From NCBI RefSeq assembly GCF_001894825.1, contig NZ_BCWY01000042.1, positions 1 through 64,000 of the forward strand: 64,000 nt of DNA, read 5' to 3'. The translations under genes and the position numbers were made by a program. The stretch comes from Rhodococcus jostii NBRC 16295. Its GTDB lineage: Bacteria; Actinomycetota; Actinomycetes; Mycobacteriales; Mycobacteriaceae. The notes beneath the pieces were generated by a model. The model was given only the letters and a program-made list of their open reading frames with translations. It was not told the origin of the DNA and made no database searches. Below are positions 9,227 to 18,817 of the stretch, one piece after another (position 1 is the stretch's first letter; every line of letters starts with the position of its first letter).

Positions 9227-11397
9227 ACAACGCGCTGCTCGTCCAACCCAGCACCCCGGCCGGAGAACCCGCTCTCGCCGGTCCCGCGATCGACCCAATT
9301 CCCGGCGACGCCAACGTTTTGCCCGAGCACCTGATCGCCGCGGCCGGGCAGCGGGGGCCTCGTTTCGGGGACGACGTGTGGGACATTCGGCCATTCGTCC
9401 CCCGCACCACGCGCCACACCCGCGTTGACTTCACCACTCTGGACGATGAGATCGCGATCCGCACCGCGAAGGAGTATCTGCACTCGCGCCTACGACGGGC
9501 GATCCCGGCCAGCCACCTGAGCGGCCCCAGCACCCGACCATTGAAGATCACCGCCTTGCCCCGCGAGTTCCTCCAGCTGCGGGTCATCATGCAGACCTTG
9601 ACACGGCTGGGCGCGCCCCGCCTGGCCGACGTCACCCGCAACCACCTGGAGATCGCGCTCGCCGAGTGGAAGGACCACCCTTCCTGGGCGACCGGGCTGG
9701 TCGGCGTGCTCAAGCGCCTGGCCGCGCACGGCCCGTTCCTGTCCGCCGACCGACTCGCCATCCACCCTTGGCCGGGACGCACCGGCGCCGCCGTGGTCGG
9801 CAGGACCCGGTCGCCGGAAAACGCCACCGACCGCATCCCCGAGCACGTCATCGCTCCGCTGATCAAGGCCGCGATCTTCTACGTCGAAACCGCCAGCCAC
9901 GACATCCTCGCCGCCCAGCGCGAGATCGCCACACTCACTGCCGCTCAAGGAAACCGGCAGCTGGGCCACGGTGACGTTGCCGCGGCCGTGGAGGCCTTCA
10001 TCTCCCGCCGACGAGCAGCCGGCCGCGGCATCCCAGCCGCACCGCGCGACCACCTTCACCGATGCCGCGACGACACGGTGATCAACGGCATCGTCCAGAC
10101 TCCGGGGCACGGGGTGATCGAGCTGCTGACCGGGGTCGGCGATCTCGTCCGCTGGCAACATCGGCTACGAGAGGCCGCCGACGAACTGGGATACGAGGAA
10201 GGCTGGCTGGACACCCCGATCTCGCCCTGGCCGGAGACCGGACAGCCCTGGCGCCCACGCCTGGGACCGTGGGCCCTGACCAAAGAACTCACCCACCTTC
10301 GGACCGCATGCTGGATAACGATTGCCTACCTGTCAGGCATGCGCGACGGGGAGGTACGCGAACTCGGCCGCGACTGCGCGTTCACCGAGCCCGGGGACGA
10401 CGGCCGCACCCGCTACAAGCTCCGCGGCCGCGTCTTCAAGGACCGCCGTCTCACCGGCGAGGAAGCCGAATGGGTCGTGCTGGAGATCGTGCACCAAGCC
10501 GTGGCGATCCTGCTGCGCATCAACGACGATCCCACCCACCTATTCGGCTACCGGCGAGGCAGCAAACACAGGCTCATGTCCGAGGTGCCAAAAAGGATCA
10601 GCCGTTTCCGCGACCACTGCAACGACCTGTTCAGCACCCCCGGCACGCTCTACATCCCCGACGACACCGCCACGCTCAGCGGTGCAGACACCTCTGCGGG
10701 CGCCGACCCGCGCCCGCCGGCAGGAGGGACGCCATGGGCCTTCAACACCCGCCAGTTCCGGCGCACCCTCGCCTGGCACATCGCTCACCAGCCCTTCGGG
10801 GTCGTCGCTGGCGCCAGGCAATACAAACACACGCAAATCGCGGTATTCCAAGGATATGCCGGTACCTCGGCGTCCGGGTTTGCCGCCGAGGTCGCCGCCG
10901 AACAAGCCTTAGCACAGCTGGACTACCTCGAAGACCTCTACCGCGACTGGAACGACGGTGGTCGCTCCGGCGGCGGCGCGGCCCGACGCGTCGACGCCGA
11001 GTTCGACCGGATCCGGCGTGAGCTCGGCGATCTGCCCGGGGTAGTCGCCCGCCCCTCCCGGCTGCGCACCATGCTCGCTCACCTGACCAAGACACTGCAT
11101 CCCGGGGTTCTGGGTGACTGCTTCTACCAACGCGAGACCGCCCTCTGCGCCCAGCGCGCCAGCACCCTGGGACGCCCCCTCCCGCTGCTCAACATGTGCT
11201 CGACCTGCCCCAACGCCCGGCGATCGGCCGTTCACCTGCCGCGGCTGACCACCGCCCGTGATCAAGCCCGCCAAGCCCTGCAACTCGCCGACGGCAAACC
11301 GCTCCCGCCGCTGCAACAGGCGGCTCTGGCCAACCACGTCGCCGAACTCGAGCACCTCATCACCCTGAACCACAGCACAGAACCGGAGCCAGCATGA
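9223..11397 (+). CDS. tyrosine recombinase 3 of the element
   Basis: About 724 residues if translation starts at the GTG that overlaps the preceding stop (GTGA). The catalytic domain shows Arg in SGMRDGEV, the second Arg in RQFRRTLAW, and the His and Tyr in YKHTQIAVFQGYAG. A C-terminal Cys cluster (DCFYQRETALC, NMCSTCPNA) resembles the one in recombinase 2. The long N-terminal region is typical of the large subunits in this kind of element. Upstream in-frame codons are open but overlap recombinase 2 fully and are not used here. Its stop overlaps the next ATG (ATGA), continuing the coupled operon. Confidence 0.87.
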   Translation: MNNALLVQPSTPAGEPALAGPAIDPIPGDANVLPEHLIAAAGQRGPRFGDDVWDIRPFVPRTTRHTRVDFTTLDDEIAIRTAKEYLHSRLRRAIPASHLSGPSTRPLKITALPREFLQLRVIMQTLTRLGAPRLADVTRNHLEIALAEWKDHPSWATGLVGVLKRLAAHGPFLSADRLAIHPWPGRTGAAVVGRTRSPENATDRIPEHVIAPLIKAAIFYVETASHDILAAQREIATLTAAQGNRQLGHGDVAAAVEAFISRRRAAGRGIPAAPRDHLHRCRDDTVINGIVQTPGHGVIELLTGVGDLVRWQHRLREAADELGYEEGWLDTPISPWPETGQPWRPRLGPWALTKELTHLRTACWITIAYLSGMRDGEVRELGRDCAFTEPGDDGRTRYKLRGRVFKDRRLTGEEAEWVVLEIVHQAVAILLRINDDPTHLFGYRRGSKHRLMSEVPKRISRFRDHCNDLFSTPGTLYIPDDTATLSGADTSAGADPRPPAGGTPWAFNTRQFRRTLAWHIAHQPFGVVAGARQYKHTQIAVFQGYAGTSASGFAAEVAAEQALAQLDYLEDLYRDWNDGGRSGGGAARRVDAEFDRIRRELGDLPGVVARPSRLRTMLAHLTKTLHPGVLGDCFYQRETALCAQRASTLGRPLPLLNMCSTCPNARRSAVHLPRLTTARDQARQALQLADGKPLPPLQQAALANHVAELEHLITLNHSTEPEPA

Positions 11398-11876
11398 CCG
11401 AGACCGACCGCAAGATCAACGAAGCCTTCGATCGGCTGCTGGCCGGGCATCCCGAAATCACCGACGGCAAGCTCACCGTGTCCAACATCTGCGTCGAAGC
11501 CGGAGTATCCCGTGCGTCGTACTACCGCTCACCCCAGGCAGCAGAAATCAAACGACGGCTCGACACACCGCAAACAGCCCGGCCCGAACTCGAAGACCTC
11601 CGTGACCAAGTCAGCCAGCTGAAGAAGACCGAACGAGCCCTGCGCAGCGAACACGCCGCCCATGTCCGCGAACTCAAGCAGACCATCAAGACCTACGCCA
11701 ACCAGATCCAGGCCCTCGCCCTGCGGGTGGCCCAACTCGAACACGACCACCAGCCGACGGACCGCAGCAACGACAACGTCACACCGATCAGCACTTCGAC
11801 AAGCGCCCCGCTGCGGAACCCGCTAGCACGCAACGACTCCCGAACCACGGTCAAGCATGAGACACCACTCGAATGA
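11394..11876 (+). CDS. small coiled-coil accessory protein of the element (TnpC-like, DUF6262-like)
   Basis: 160 residues. The N-terminal part looks like a helix-turn-helix (LTVSNICVEAGVSRASYYRS), the middle a long coiled coil (about residues 60-122, with LEDLRDQVSQLKK and RELKQTIKTYANQIQ). TnpC of Tn554 is a small protein that supports recombination and influences orientation; this gene has the same position at the end of the recombinase operon and similar size. It overlaps recombinase 3 by ATGA. The role as a DNA-binding accessory factor is inferred from domains and position. Confidence 0.8.
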   Translation: MTETDRKINEAFDRLLAGHPEITDGKLTVSNICVEAGVSRASYYRSPQAAEIKRRLDTPQTARPELEDLRDQVSQLKKTERALRSEHAAHVRELKQTIKTYANQIQALALRVAQLEHDHQPTDRSNDNVTPISTSTSAPLRNPLARNDSRTTVKHETPLE

Positions 11877-11933
11877 CGCCGAGATCCCGATGAGACAGTC
11901 ACCTCAACGGACACCTTGACAGATCACATAACA

Positions 11934-12112
11934 CCGCAGTCGCGGCAGCGCACCCGTTGTGGGCGCACGGTCAGGGTTGTCTCGCCCACCGAGCGGATGG
12001 TGCGGGCACGCCCGTGTCCCCACCGGACCACCGTGCCCCGGCACTGCGGGCATCGCATGGTGCCGGCGTCGAGAAGGGTGCCGGCCTCCTCGGGCCGGCG
12101 TATGACGATCAC
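11934..12112 (-). pseudogene. N-terminal part of split zinc-finger/HTH protein (DUF6431-like)
   Basis: The first 59 codons of the gene interrupted by the recombinase element, from a GTG at 12112 with GGAG about 11 bases upstream. It carries CPQC (residues 21-24), RWGHGRARTIR and CRDC (residues 56-59), which together form a probable four-cysteine zinc ribbon. After the insertion point the frame continues only GVM before a stop inside the element. The rest of the protein lies at 5380-5783. The truncated product would hold the zinc ribbon but not the helix-turn-helix. Confidence 0.75.
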
Positions 12113-12358
12113 AGCCGATGACTCCGCTCATGGTGGGACCAGTGTCGACGACTACATCCAATCGCACCAGGGGCCGGTTCGTGTTGGTAGCAGCGCTTCT
12201 CACGGCACGCCGTCACGCAAGATGCCGACGACGTCGCCGCCGTCACCGCGCGGTCCTGTCCGCCCGATCCAGCATCGCTCCTCACGGCTGTTCTCGTTCC
12301 TCGGCACGGTGACGATGCAGACGATCGACCCTCTGCCCGGAACCCATCTGCATCACGG

Positions 12359-12940
12359 GTGACGGTTGGTCGCCCCGTGGTCGTCATACGCAGAGGCGCT
12401 CAACAATCCGGCAACCAGATCGGCCCCGCAACCCGCGAACAACCCGAGTTCCTGGAAGTGCCCTTCTTCGCCTCCTACGTCTTCCAAAAGGCGAGCGCAC
12501 CAAGGGAACTCCCGGAAGTACTGAGGGTCGGCGCGCGAGAAGAGTGCGGTGTTCCGTACCGGCTGATCGAACTCAACGAGCAAGTCAAGGTGGGCGATGG
12601 CAAAGCGCGAGCCGACCTTCAAGCCGCAGTCAAAGGCGAAGACGGCCACCGCGCCTGGACAGCCCTCGGCTTCGTGCAAACGGTGCCCTCGGCTCTGACC
12701 CTGACCGTGCTTCTGACCGATCTGGGGTCCCATGTACTGAGCGCGGTCGCAGTGTCCCTTTCGGGCATCGTCGCGGCCGACACAATACGACCGATCCTGG
12801 GCCGTGCCAGGATGCAGTACGAACTGCTGGGCGGGTTGAAGCCTTCGGTGAACAGCGCATCCGCGGTCGACAAACTCTGGGGAATTGCAGATCTCGAATT
12901 TTGGGCCGCCCGGACGCAATCCCTGGCATCTCTCACGTAG
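12359..12940 (+). CDS. hypothetical protein, probably membrane-associated
   Basis: A 193-residue frame from a GTG with coherent composition and high GC at third positions, which makes it more likely to code than the overlapping minus-strand frame. A hydrophobic region at about residues 106-142 (SALTLTVLLTDLGSHVLSAVAV) may be one or two membrane passes. The C-terminal part is mixed helical. No family is recognised and the start is uncertain. It stands alone between the split zinc-finger gene and the transporter on the other strand. Confidence 0.45.
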   Translation: MTVGRPVVVIRRGAQQSGNQIGPATREQPEFLEVPFFASYVFQKASAPRELPEVLRVGAREECGVPYRLIELNEQVKVGDGKARADLQAAVKGEDGHRAWTALGFVQTVPSALTLTVLLTDLGSHVLSAVAVSLSGIVAADTIRPILGRARMQYELLGGLKPSVNSASAVDKLWGIADLEFWAARTQSLASLT

Positions 12941-13509
12941 CCGCGTGATATGGGCCGCGACGAGGCCATCCGACACGTGTCACGGTCGAGAGCGACCGGT
13001 CGCACCGGACGTCACCGGCATCGGTTGACGTGCCGGTCTGACCTTGGGCGGACGTCACCTAGGGATCGGTTGTGCACTTTCCGACCACAGAGGACTCCTC
13101 CAGCTCTAGAACGCAGCCCGGGTACAGGGGTCATGAAGGCATCGAACGCGACTTGCGACAGCGCGGGGCAGTCGGCCTTTCGGAAGTAGTGCTCCAGGTC
13201 TACGAGCTTCGTACCGATACAGACGCGCTACGTCGCGAGGCGCAGTAAAACAAGTGGTCGCGTTGCGAAACAGAAACAAGCGACAGTCACGGTGAAGCCG
13301 GCGCGAGCACACCCGAGCGTGATTTGCGTGCTGCGGACACACGGCACTGGTGTTGCCGAGTCGAGCCAGGCACCCGCACGAACTGAACCGATAGCGGGTA
13401 CGGGTCCGACGGGGTCCGCTTCCGTGTGGTCCGTCCGGCCAGTCATCCGGCCACCACGGGCCGGCGGTACCCGCACCGATCCCCCGGAACCCGGACCGCG
13501 GGGATCAGC
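12941..13509. other. no gene recognised
   Basis: Frames here are low-complexity Pro/Thr/Arg-rich readings with no start signals. The segment lies between the ends of a plus-strand hypothetical gene and a minus-strand transporter, that is, a convergent region, where a terminator would be expected, but none with a clear stem and T tract was seen. Confidence 0.35.
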
Positions 13510-14880
13510 TCAGCGGGGACCCGAACCCACGGGCACGGCCCAGGCGCTCCCCTGCTCGCGATCGAGCACCGTGACCGCCTTGTTCTTCAGCCCGAAGATG
13601 TAGACCAGCAAGCTGACCCCGATCACGACCGTCACGTAGAAGATGAACCAGCCCACGTGACCGGCCGACTTGGACGCCTGGAAAAGTACCGGCGCCGTAC
13701 CGCCGAAGACGGAGTTCGCGAGCGCATAGCCCAGACCCACGCCCAAGGCGCGGATGTCGGCCGGGAACAGCTCCGCCTTCACGATCGCGTTGATCGAGGT
13801 GTACCCGGTGAGGATGACGTAGCCGACGGCTAGCAACGCGAACGCCATCAGCGGCGAGGTGGTTTGCGGGAGGTAGGTGAGCAGGACGTAGGTGTAGATA
13901 ACGCCACCAACGCCGAAGAAGATCAGGAGAGGCTTGCGACCGACCCGGTCGCTGATGATGCCGCCGACCGGCTGGAGCAGCAGCAGGAAGATCAGTGACA
14001 GCAGGTTGATCCACGTTGCCGTCAGCGCCCGGTCTTCCCCGAACGTGGACTTCACAATTGCCGGCGCGTTGACACTGTAGGTGTAGAACGCGACGGTGCC
14101 ACCCGCGGTAATGAGGAACACCAGCAGCAGCGGACGCCAGTGTTTGGTGAACAACGCCGTCAAGGACCCCGCCGTCCGGTCCTCACCCGCGCGGATGGCC
14201 TTCAGATGCGCCTCGCTGAGCGACTCGTCCATCGAACGCCGAATCCACAGCACGACCAGGGCGGCGATGCCGCCGATGAAGAAGCCGATCCGCCATCCCC
14301 AATCGTTCAACGCCTCGACATCGAGAACACTGAGCGCGATCAGGAGCGTGAACTGCGCGAGTACGTGACCGCCCACGAGGGTCACGTACTGGAAGGACGA
14401 CAAGAAGCCGCGCCGATTCGCGGTCGCCGCTTCGGACATGTATGTCGCCGAGGTGCCGTACTCCCCACCCGTGGCGAATCCCTGTACAAGCCGAGCGAGG
14501 ACCAAAATCACCGCCGCCCAATACCCGATGACTTCGCGAGTCGGCATGACCGCCACCACGAAGGAGCACGACGACATCATGGTGATGCTGAGCATCAGGG
14601 CCGCCTTGCGGCCACGACGGTCGGCGAACCGGCCGAAAAACCAGGACCCCACCGGTCGCATGACGAAGGTGACCGCGAAGATCGCATAGATGTACAGCGT
14701 GGAGTTGGCGTCGTTCTCGTCGAAGAATTGCGCCTCGAAATACGTGGCGAAGACCGTGTAGATGTACACGTCGTACCACTCGACGAGGTTTCCTGCCGAG
14801 CCCTTCATCGTGTTGAGCACCGCCCGCCGGGTGCTCGTCGGAGCGCGGGTTGGACCGGACTGAGTCGCGTCATCGCTCAT
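13510..14880 (-). CDS. MFS transporter, metabolite:H+ symporter type (KgtP/ProP-like)
   Basis: A 456-residue membrane protein with about 12 hydrophobic segments. Family signs are clear: NLVEWYDVYIYTVFATYF near the start (the MHS-type GxxxEWYD), RPVGSWFFGRFADRRGRKAAL in the first cytoplasmic loop, LVQGFATGGEYGTSATYMSE in helices 4-5, and a second half repeat DRVGRKPLL. Members import dicarboxylates, alpha-ketoglutarate, shikimate or osmolytes with protons; the substrate here cannot be read from sequence. It stands alone on the minus strand. Identity as an MHS permease is firm, substrate unknown. Confidence 0.85.
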   Translation of the reverse strand: MSDDATQSGPTRAPTSTRRAVLNTMKGSAGNLVEWYDVYIYTVFATYFEAQFFDENDANSTLYIYAIFAVTFVMRPVGSWFFGRFADRRGRKAALMLSITMMSSCSFVVAVMPTREVIGYWAAVILVLARLVQGFATGGEYGTSATYMSEAATANRRGFLSSFQYVTLVGGHVLAQFTLLIALSVLDVEALNDWGWRIGFFIGGIAALVVLWIRRSMDESLSEAHLKAIRAGEDRTAGSLTALFTKHWRPLLLVFLITAGGTVAFYTYSVNAPAIVKSTFGEDRALTATWINLLSLIFLLLLQPVGGIISDRVGRKPLLIFFGVGGVIYTYVLLTYLPQTTSPLMAFALLAVGYVILTGYTSINAIVKAELFPADIRALGVGLGYALANSVFGGTAPVLFQASKSAGHVGWFIFYVTVVIGVSLLVYIFGLKNKAVTVLDREQGSAWAVPVGSGPR

Positions 14881-15214
14881 CCGTAGACGATAACGGATCG
14901 ACCTCCCACACCTGGGCGAGTCACATAGGGCGGTGTCAATTCGCTCCCCGGTTCGTCACCACGCAATCAGCGCACCGGAAGGATCAGCGAGATGACCGAG
15001 CCGAGCGCGATAGTCAGGGCGAGGCTGTCCGATAGTCGGTTGATCTGGGCATTCCCCGCAAGCCGCGCCCCGCTTGGCGGGAAGTCGAGATCATGAACTG
15101 GACAATCGATCCCATGGACCAGCCGAAGATCGATCACCAGAAGTGGGCGCACAGCTGTTGGCGCAGGCCAAGGCAGACGATGGTCCCGGGGGAGCCAACG
15201 GGACCGTGCCGCTT
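14881..15214. other. intergenic with promoter of the transporter
   Basis: No gene is supported. The left end must hold the transporter's promoter. Toward the right the sequence passes into the IS110 remnant. No clear inverted repeats were noted. Confidence 0.35.
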
Positions 15215-15391
15215 CCGGTATGGTCGTCAAACCGCGCTCGACATCGATTCTCGCGCAACGGGAACCGTCAGCTCAATGCCGCAATTCACCGCATCGCGCT
15301 CGCTCAGGCCCGCTGCCACCCCGACACGCGAGCACTGTTGGCCCGTAAGGCCAGCGGCGACGGTACAGAGGAGCAAGTGACAGTCCCCTAA
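15215..15391 (+). pseudogene. IS110-family transposase C-terminal fragment
   Basis: About 58 codons reading SSNRARHRFSRNGNRQLNAA, then HRIALAQARCHP and ALLARKASGDGT. This is the characteristic C-terminal region of IS110/IS116/IS902 transposases (full length about 350-400 residues), in which the (R/K)xGNRxLxxAL(H/Y) segment is conserved. The N-terminal DEDD catalytic domain is absent. A relic of an older insertion. Confidence 0.7.
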
Positions 15392-15428
15392 CCGGCGGCC
15401 CGGTGTTCTCTCGCTGATCGCCCACCGT

Positions 15429-16715
15429 TCACGGGATGGTGAGCGCCGGCACTGCCAGAAGATCGGCCGCGGCCGGCGCGCTGTGGTTGGCTGCGACGAG
15501 GTCCCACGCGGTCTGCCGTGGCGCCACGCCGTCCAGGATCCATTGCCCGATCAGCAACGCCACCTTGGCCAGCATTTCGGTACGCAACCGCAGGAACGAG
15601 TCCTCCGGGTCGGCGCCGACCTGACCGAGTAGTACCCACCAAGCCCAGGCGACTGCCCCGGCATTGGCAACGAAGTCCGGGACCACCGGGATGCCGCGGC
15701 CGGTGAGCACCGTCTCGGCCCGCGGGGTCGTCGCGGCATTCGCAGCTTCGATCACGACTTTCGCGGCGACCTGGTCGACGTTGTCCGTCGTGATCGCATA
15801 TGAGATCGCGGCCGGGACGAGGACGTCTGCCGCCGTAGCGATCACAGCCGCGCTCGGCAACCGCTGAACATGCGACGGGACCCGGGAGCGGTCGATCTCC
15901 CCGTAGCCGTCCCGCAGGTCGAGCAGCGCGGGAACGTCCAGGCCACCGGGACAGTACAGCGTGCCGAGGGCATCGGCGACAGCAATCACGCGCATACCGG
16001 CCTCGTGCAGATACCAGGCCGCGCCGCCCCCCATGGTGCCGATGCCCTGGATTGCCACCGTCGTGTCGGCCGGAGCCCAGCCATATGCTTTCACCGTACC
16101 GATGCAGGCCTGCGCGACTCCGTAACCGCCGATCACATCGCCCAGCAGAAAACCGCTGGGCACCGGGGCGTTCAAGGCGGCCCGTACCCGGCGCAGAGTC
16201 CTCTGCGGATCTTCCGCACGGCTGATCGCGGCATGGTACGACTGCTGAAGACCGAGTCGCGCGAAGACGTCGTCGAGCAGATGCTGAGGCACCCCCAGAT
16301 CCTCCGCGGTCACCCAGTGCGCGGCGAGCCACGGGCGCATCGCCTGACAGAACCGCTCCAGTACACCGACGGCGCGGGGGTCCTTCCGGTCGAAATCGAT
16401 GCCGCCCTTCGCGCCGCCGACAGGCAGGTCGAAAACCGCGGTCTTGGCAGCCATGCCTCTGGCCAGATCCTCCACCTCCGACATCGTGCAGCCTGCTCGC
16501 ATTCGGGTGCCCCCGGTTGCCAGGCCGGACACCAACGTGTGCACGACGAGGTAACCCTGAGCTCCGGTGACCGGATCAGACCACGTCACACGTAACAGGG
16601 ACTCACCGCTGCGCACCGTCGCCACATCGACCCCACGCTGCGTCGCAGTGTTCTCACGGTAGTCATACTCTCGGTGCTCGGGGGTGCGCCCGAACCCGCA
16701 TTCCGTCGTGGTCAC
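15429..16715 (-). CDS. Glu/Leu/Phe/Val dehydrogenase family protein
   Basis: A 428-residue NAD(P)-dependent amino-acid dehydrogenase, which oxidatively deaminates an amino acid to a 2-oxo acid or runs in reverse. The substrate domain has the glycine-rich lysine motif (PVGGAKGGIDFD) and the catalytic aspartate region (VTAEDLG). The Rossmann domain starts at about residue 213 with VAIQGIGTMGGGAAWYL. Length is typical. Which amino acid is used cannot be decided. A LysR-type regulator is transcribed divergently from about 185 bases away and probably controls it. Confidence 0.85.
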   Translation of the reverse strand: MTTTECGFGRTPEHREYDYRENTATQRGVDVATVRSGESLLRVTWSDPVTGAQGYLVVHTLVSGLATGGTRMRAGCTMSEVEDLARGMAAKTAVFDLPVGGAKGGIDFDRKDPRAVGVLERFCQAMRPWLAAHWVTAEDLGVPQHLLDDVFARLGLQQSYHAAISRAEDPQRTLRRVRAALNAPVPSGFLLGDVIGGYGVAQACIGTVKAYGWAPADTTVAIQGIGTMGGGAAWYLHEAGMRVIAVADALGTLYCPGGLDVPALLDLRDGYGEIDRSRVPSHVQRLPSAAVIATAADVLVPAAISYAITTDNVDQVAAKVVIEAANAATTPRAETVLTGRGIPVVPDFVANAGAVAWAWWVLLGQVGADPEDSFLRLRTEMLAKVALLIGQWILDGVAPRQTAWDLVAANHSAPAAADLLAVPALTIP

Positions 16716-16900
16716 CTCGAGTTACCCCAATCGTCCTCAGAAAATCATCGTCGCCAGAACCATTCAGCCGATGACGCCAGAGTGCGCGCGCTGGTGACCA
16801 GGCGTCCAGTTAAGAATCTTGAATGATTGCGTTCACGCTTTCTACACAGCGCACGCGTGGTCCGGTTGGACGGTTCGGAATGGATGCATAGGCTGGCGGC

Positions 16901-17824
16901 ATGGAGCTGTCTTTGCGCCGGTTGCGGATGCTTCGGGAGTTACACCGCCGAGGCACCGTGACAGCCGCGGCGCTGGCGCTGCACTACACCACATCCGCAG
17001 TATCCCAACAGCTCACACAACTCGAACGCGACGTCGGCGCAAAGCTATTCGAGCGGCGCGGTCGGCGGGTACAGCTCACCGAGATCGGCCTGCTCCTCGC
17101 CGAGCACGCTGAAGAGATCATGCGATCGGTGGACCGCGCGACGACTGCCCTCGAGCAAACGCAGGACGGGGTCACGGCCCGATTGACCGTTGGCGTGTGG
17201 GCGTCCGTCGCGTCGAGCCTGCTACCGAGTGCGCTGACGTTGCTGGCCGCCGAACATCCCGGCATCGAGGTGCGAACGAAGGAGCTTGCGCCGGAGGACA
17301 CCGCAGTCGCAGTACGGGACGGTTCGCTGGACTTCTCGTTCGTGATCGACTACTCCGACTACCCGATGCAGTGGGACCCGGAGTTGACCAGAGTGGTGAT
17401 CGCGGTGGAGCGACTGCACGCAGCGTTGCCGCCGGGAACGGTTTCCGCCAGAACCATGGCGCTGGCGGACCTCGCTGAACATCCCTGGATCCTTGCGGGA
17501 CCCAAGTCGCATTTCGGCCGCGCGGTGCGCTTGGCCTGTCAGCGTTGCGGATTCGAACCCAGGATCAACCATGAGGTCGGTGAGCAGGCGACGGCACTCG
17601 CGATGGTTGCCGCGGGCCTGGGGGTCACCCTTGTCTCCGATCTCGGACTGACGCTGCGGCCGCCAGGAATGGACGTCGTCGCGCTCACCGAACCGCTCAT
17701 GCGGACGATCTCCATCGCCCATCGGGGAACAGAAGCGCACCGACCGCCGCTGCAACTGGTGATCGACGCCGTACGGACCGCGGCGGCCGCACAGGGGCTC
17801 GCCGCGCGGTCGCCGTACGCGTAG
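16901..17824 (+). CDS. LysR-family transcriptional regulator
   Basis: 307 residues, normal for the family. The N-terminal winged helix-turn-helix covers residues 1-60 (LRRLRMLRELHRRGTVTAAA, then SAVSQQLTQLERDVGAKLFER). The C-terminal periplasmic-binding-like domain (about 90-295) senses a small ligand. It diverges from the Glu/Leu/Phe/Val dehydrogenase gene, the usual arrangement for a LysR regulator and its target, so it probably responds to an amino acid or its 2-oxo acid. The shared intergenic region should hold the operator; no single T-N11-A box is convincing by eye. Confidence 0.88.
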   Translation: MELSLRRLRMLRELHRRGTVTAAALALHYTTSAVSQQLTQLERDVGAKLFERRGRRVQLTEIGLLLAEHAEEIMRSVDRATTALEQTQDGVTARLTVGVWASVASSLLPSALTLLAAEHPGIEVRTKELAPEDTAVAVRDGSLDFSFVIDYSDYPMQWDPELTRVVIAVERLHAALPPGTVSARTMALADLAEHPWILAGPKSHFGRAVRLACQRCGFEPRINHEVGEQATALAMVAAGLGVTLVSDLGLTLRPPGMDVVALTEPLMRTISIAHRGTEAHRPPLQLVIDAVRTAAAAQGLAARSPYA

Positions 17825-18817
17825 CCAAAGACGACACACGTTTTACCGCAGGTGAACGGTTACATCAGTACAGGTACTTCCGGCAGGATCCGACTGAGCG
17901 GGCGTCCAGATCCCCGCAGGGCGAGGGATACAACAGTCGGATGAATGATGCCTTTCCGCACCCGCACCGCCGCCGGATTGCGGCACAGTGCACGTTGGCC
18001 GGCGCAGGCTTCTTCGTCCGCGGTCCGGACGGAAACCACCGGCTACCCACCAGCTTCCGCATCTCTCTCTGCACCATGGCCCACGGCCGTCCGTGACCAA
18101 GCTGGTCGCGCCTGGCGCGAGAAAAAAACTCGTGCAGCGAGGATCCGCCGCCCCGTGCGGAAGTGGCCAGTTCATCCGTCAGCTACTCTTTCAGCCGTAA
18201 ATCCGCGGGCAAAAGACGGGACACCCTGCGGGGCCCATACTGCGATTCAACAGAAAGTTTCGTGATCACAATGGTGACACTGGTTCTGCATGCGGCAGCA
18301 GCACTGCTCGTCCTCTTCTTCAGGGCGCTCTCCCGCCCCGCATCCGGTCACCGAACGATCGTGACCGACGGATTCGAGGACCGCTACGAACAGGTCAACG
18401 ACATCGCACCTCGCCACGGCTGAGAACGCGCCCTCAATGGGTGGATCACGAGTATGGCTTCGCTCGGCAACGTCGCCGGATACCCTAGCCGCGACACCCA
18501 CTCTGCTCCGGCACCGGCAATCAGGGCTCGGGGAGAGCCAGGCGAGCCGGTGACCGGGTACCGCTCTTTCGCCGGTCTCGACCCACGACTCAACACCCTG
18601 CCGACCGGCGACAGTGCCCGACTTGCCCGCTTCGGGACGTTTCGCCCTCGCGCGTTCTACGTCCTTGCTGTACAACTAACAGGGATGCCGGTTTGTGACA
18701 TGAACCACACCTAACCGTTATCTTACGACCCGATTACCCGGAGCTGAACACCAGCCCCTGCAGTACCCGCAGTGGCAGTGCGCGTACTCGACCTGGCAGA
18801 ACGGAAGGACCCCTCGC
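17825..18817. other. long stretch without a confident gene
   Basis: Nearly 1 kb. Two short plus-strand frames may be real or decayed: 17941-18095 (about 51 codons, MNDAFPHPHRRR.., no good ribosome binding site) and 18271-18423 (about 50 codons with a hydrophobic stretch LHAAAALLVLFF). Neither has a recognised family. The right end contains the wax-ester synthase promoter and its AAGGA-type ribosome binding site. Confidence 0.35.

Larger units (their letters stand above)
5780..11937 (+). mobile_element. four-gene tyrosine-recombinase element (RIT/Tn554-like) inside a zinc-finger gene
   Basis: An element of about 6.15 kb carrying three tyrosine recombinases and a small coiled-coil protein, all on the + strand with start/stop overlaps. 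The core CCGC occurs at both edges (5780-5783 and 11934-11937). Just inside, TTATGT (5784-5789) is matched by ACATAA (11926-11931), and TGTCTCAT (5803-5810) by ATGAGACA (11890-11897), both as inverted repeats. Removing everything between the cores restores an uninterrupted reading frame in the host gene. The organisation recalls recombinase-in-trio elements and Tn554 (TnpA, TnpB, TnpC), which move by site-specific recombination without a DDE transposase. No cargo gene is present. Confidence 0.85.

Noticed and set aside
7736-9394. 552-codon minus-strand frame
   Set aside because: Antisense to recombinase 2 and low in complexity; the plus-strand frame has clear recombinase motifs and start/stop coupling.
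12353-12976. 207-codon minus-strand frame
   Set aside because: The opposite plus-strand frame has better composition and codon bias; the minus frame lacks motifs and a start signal.
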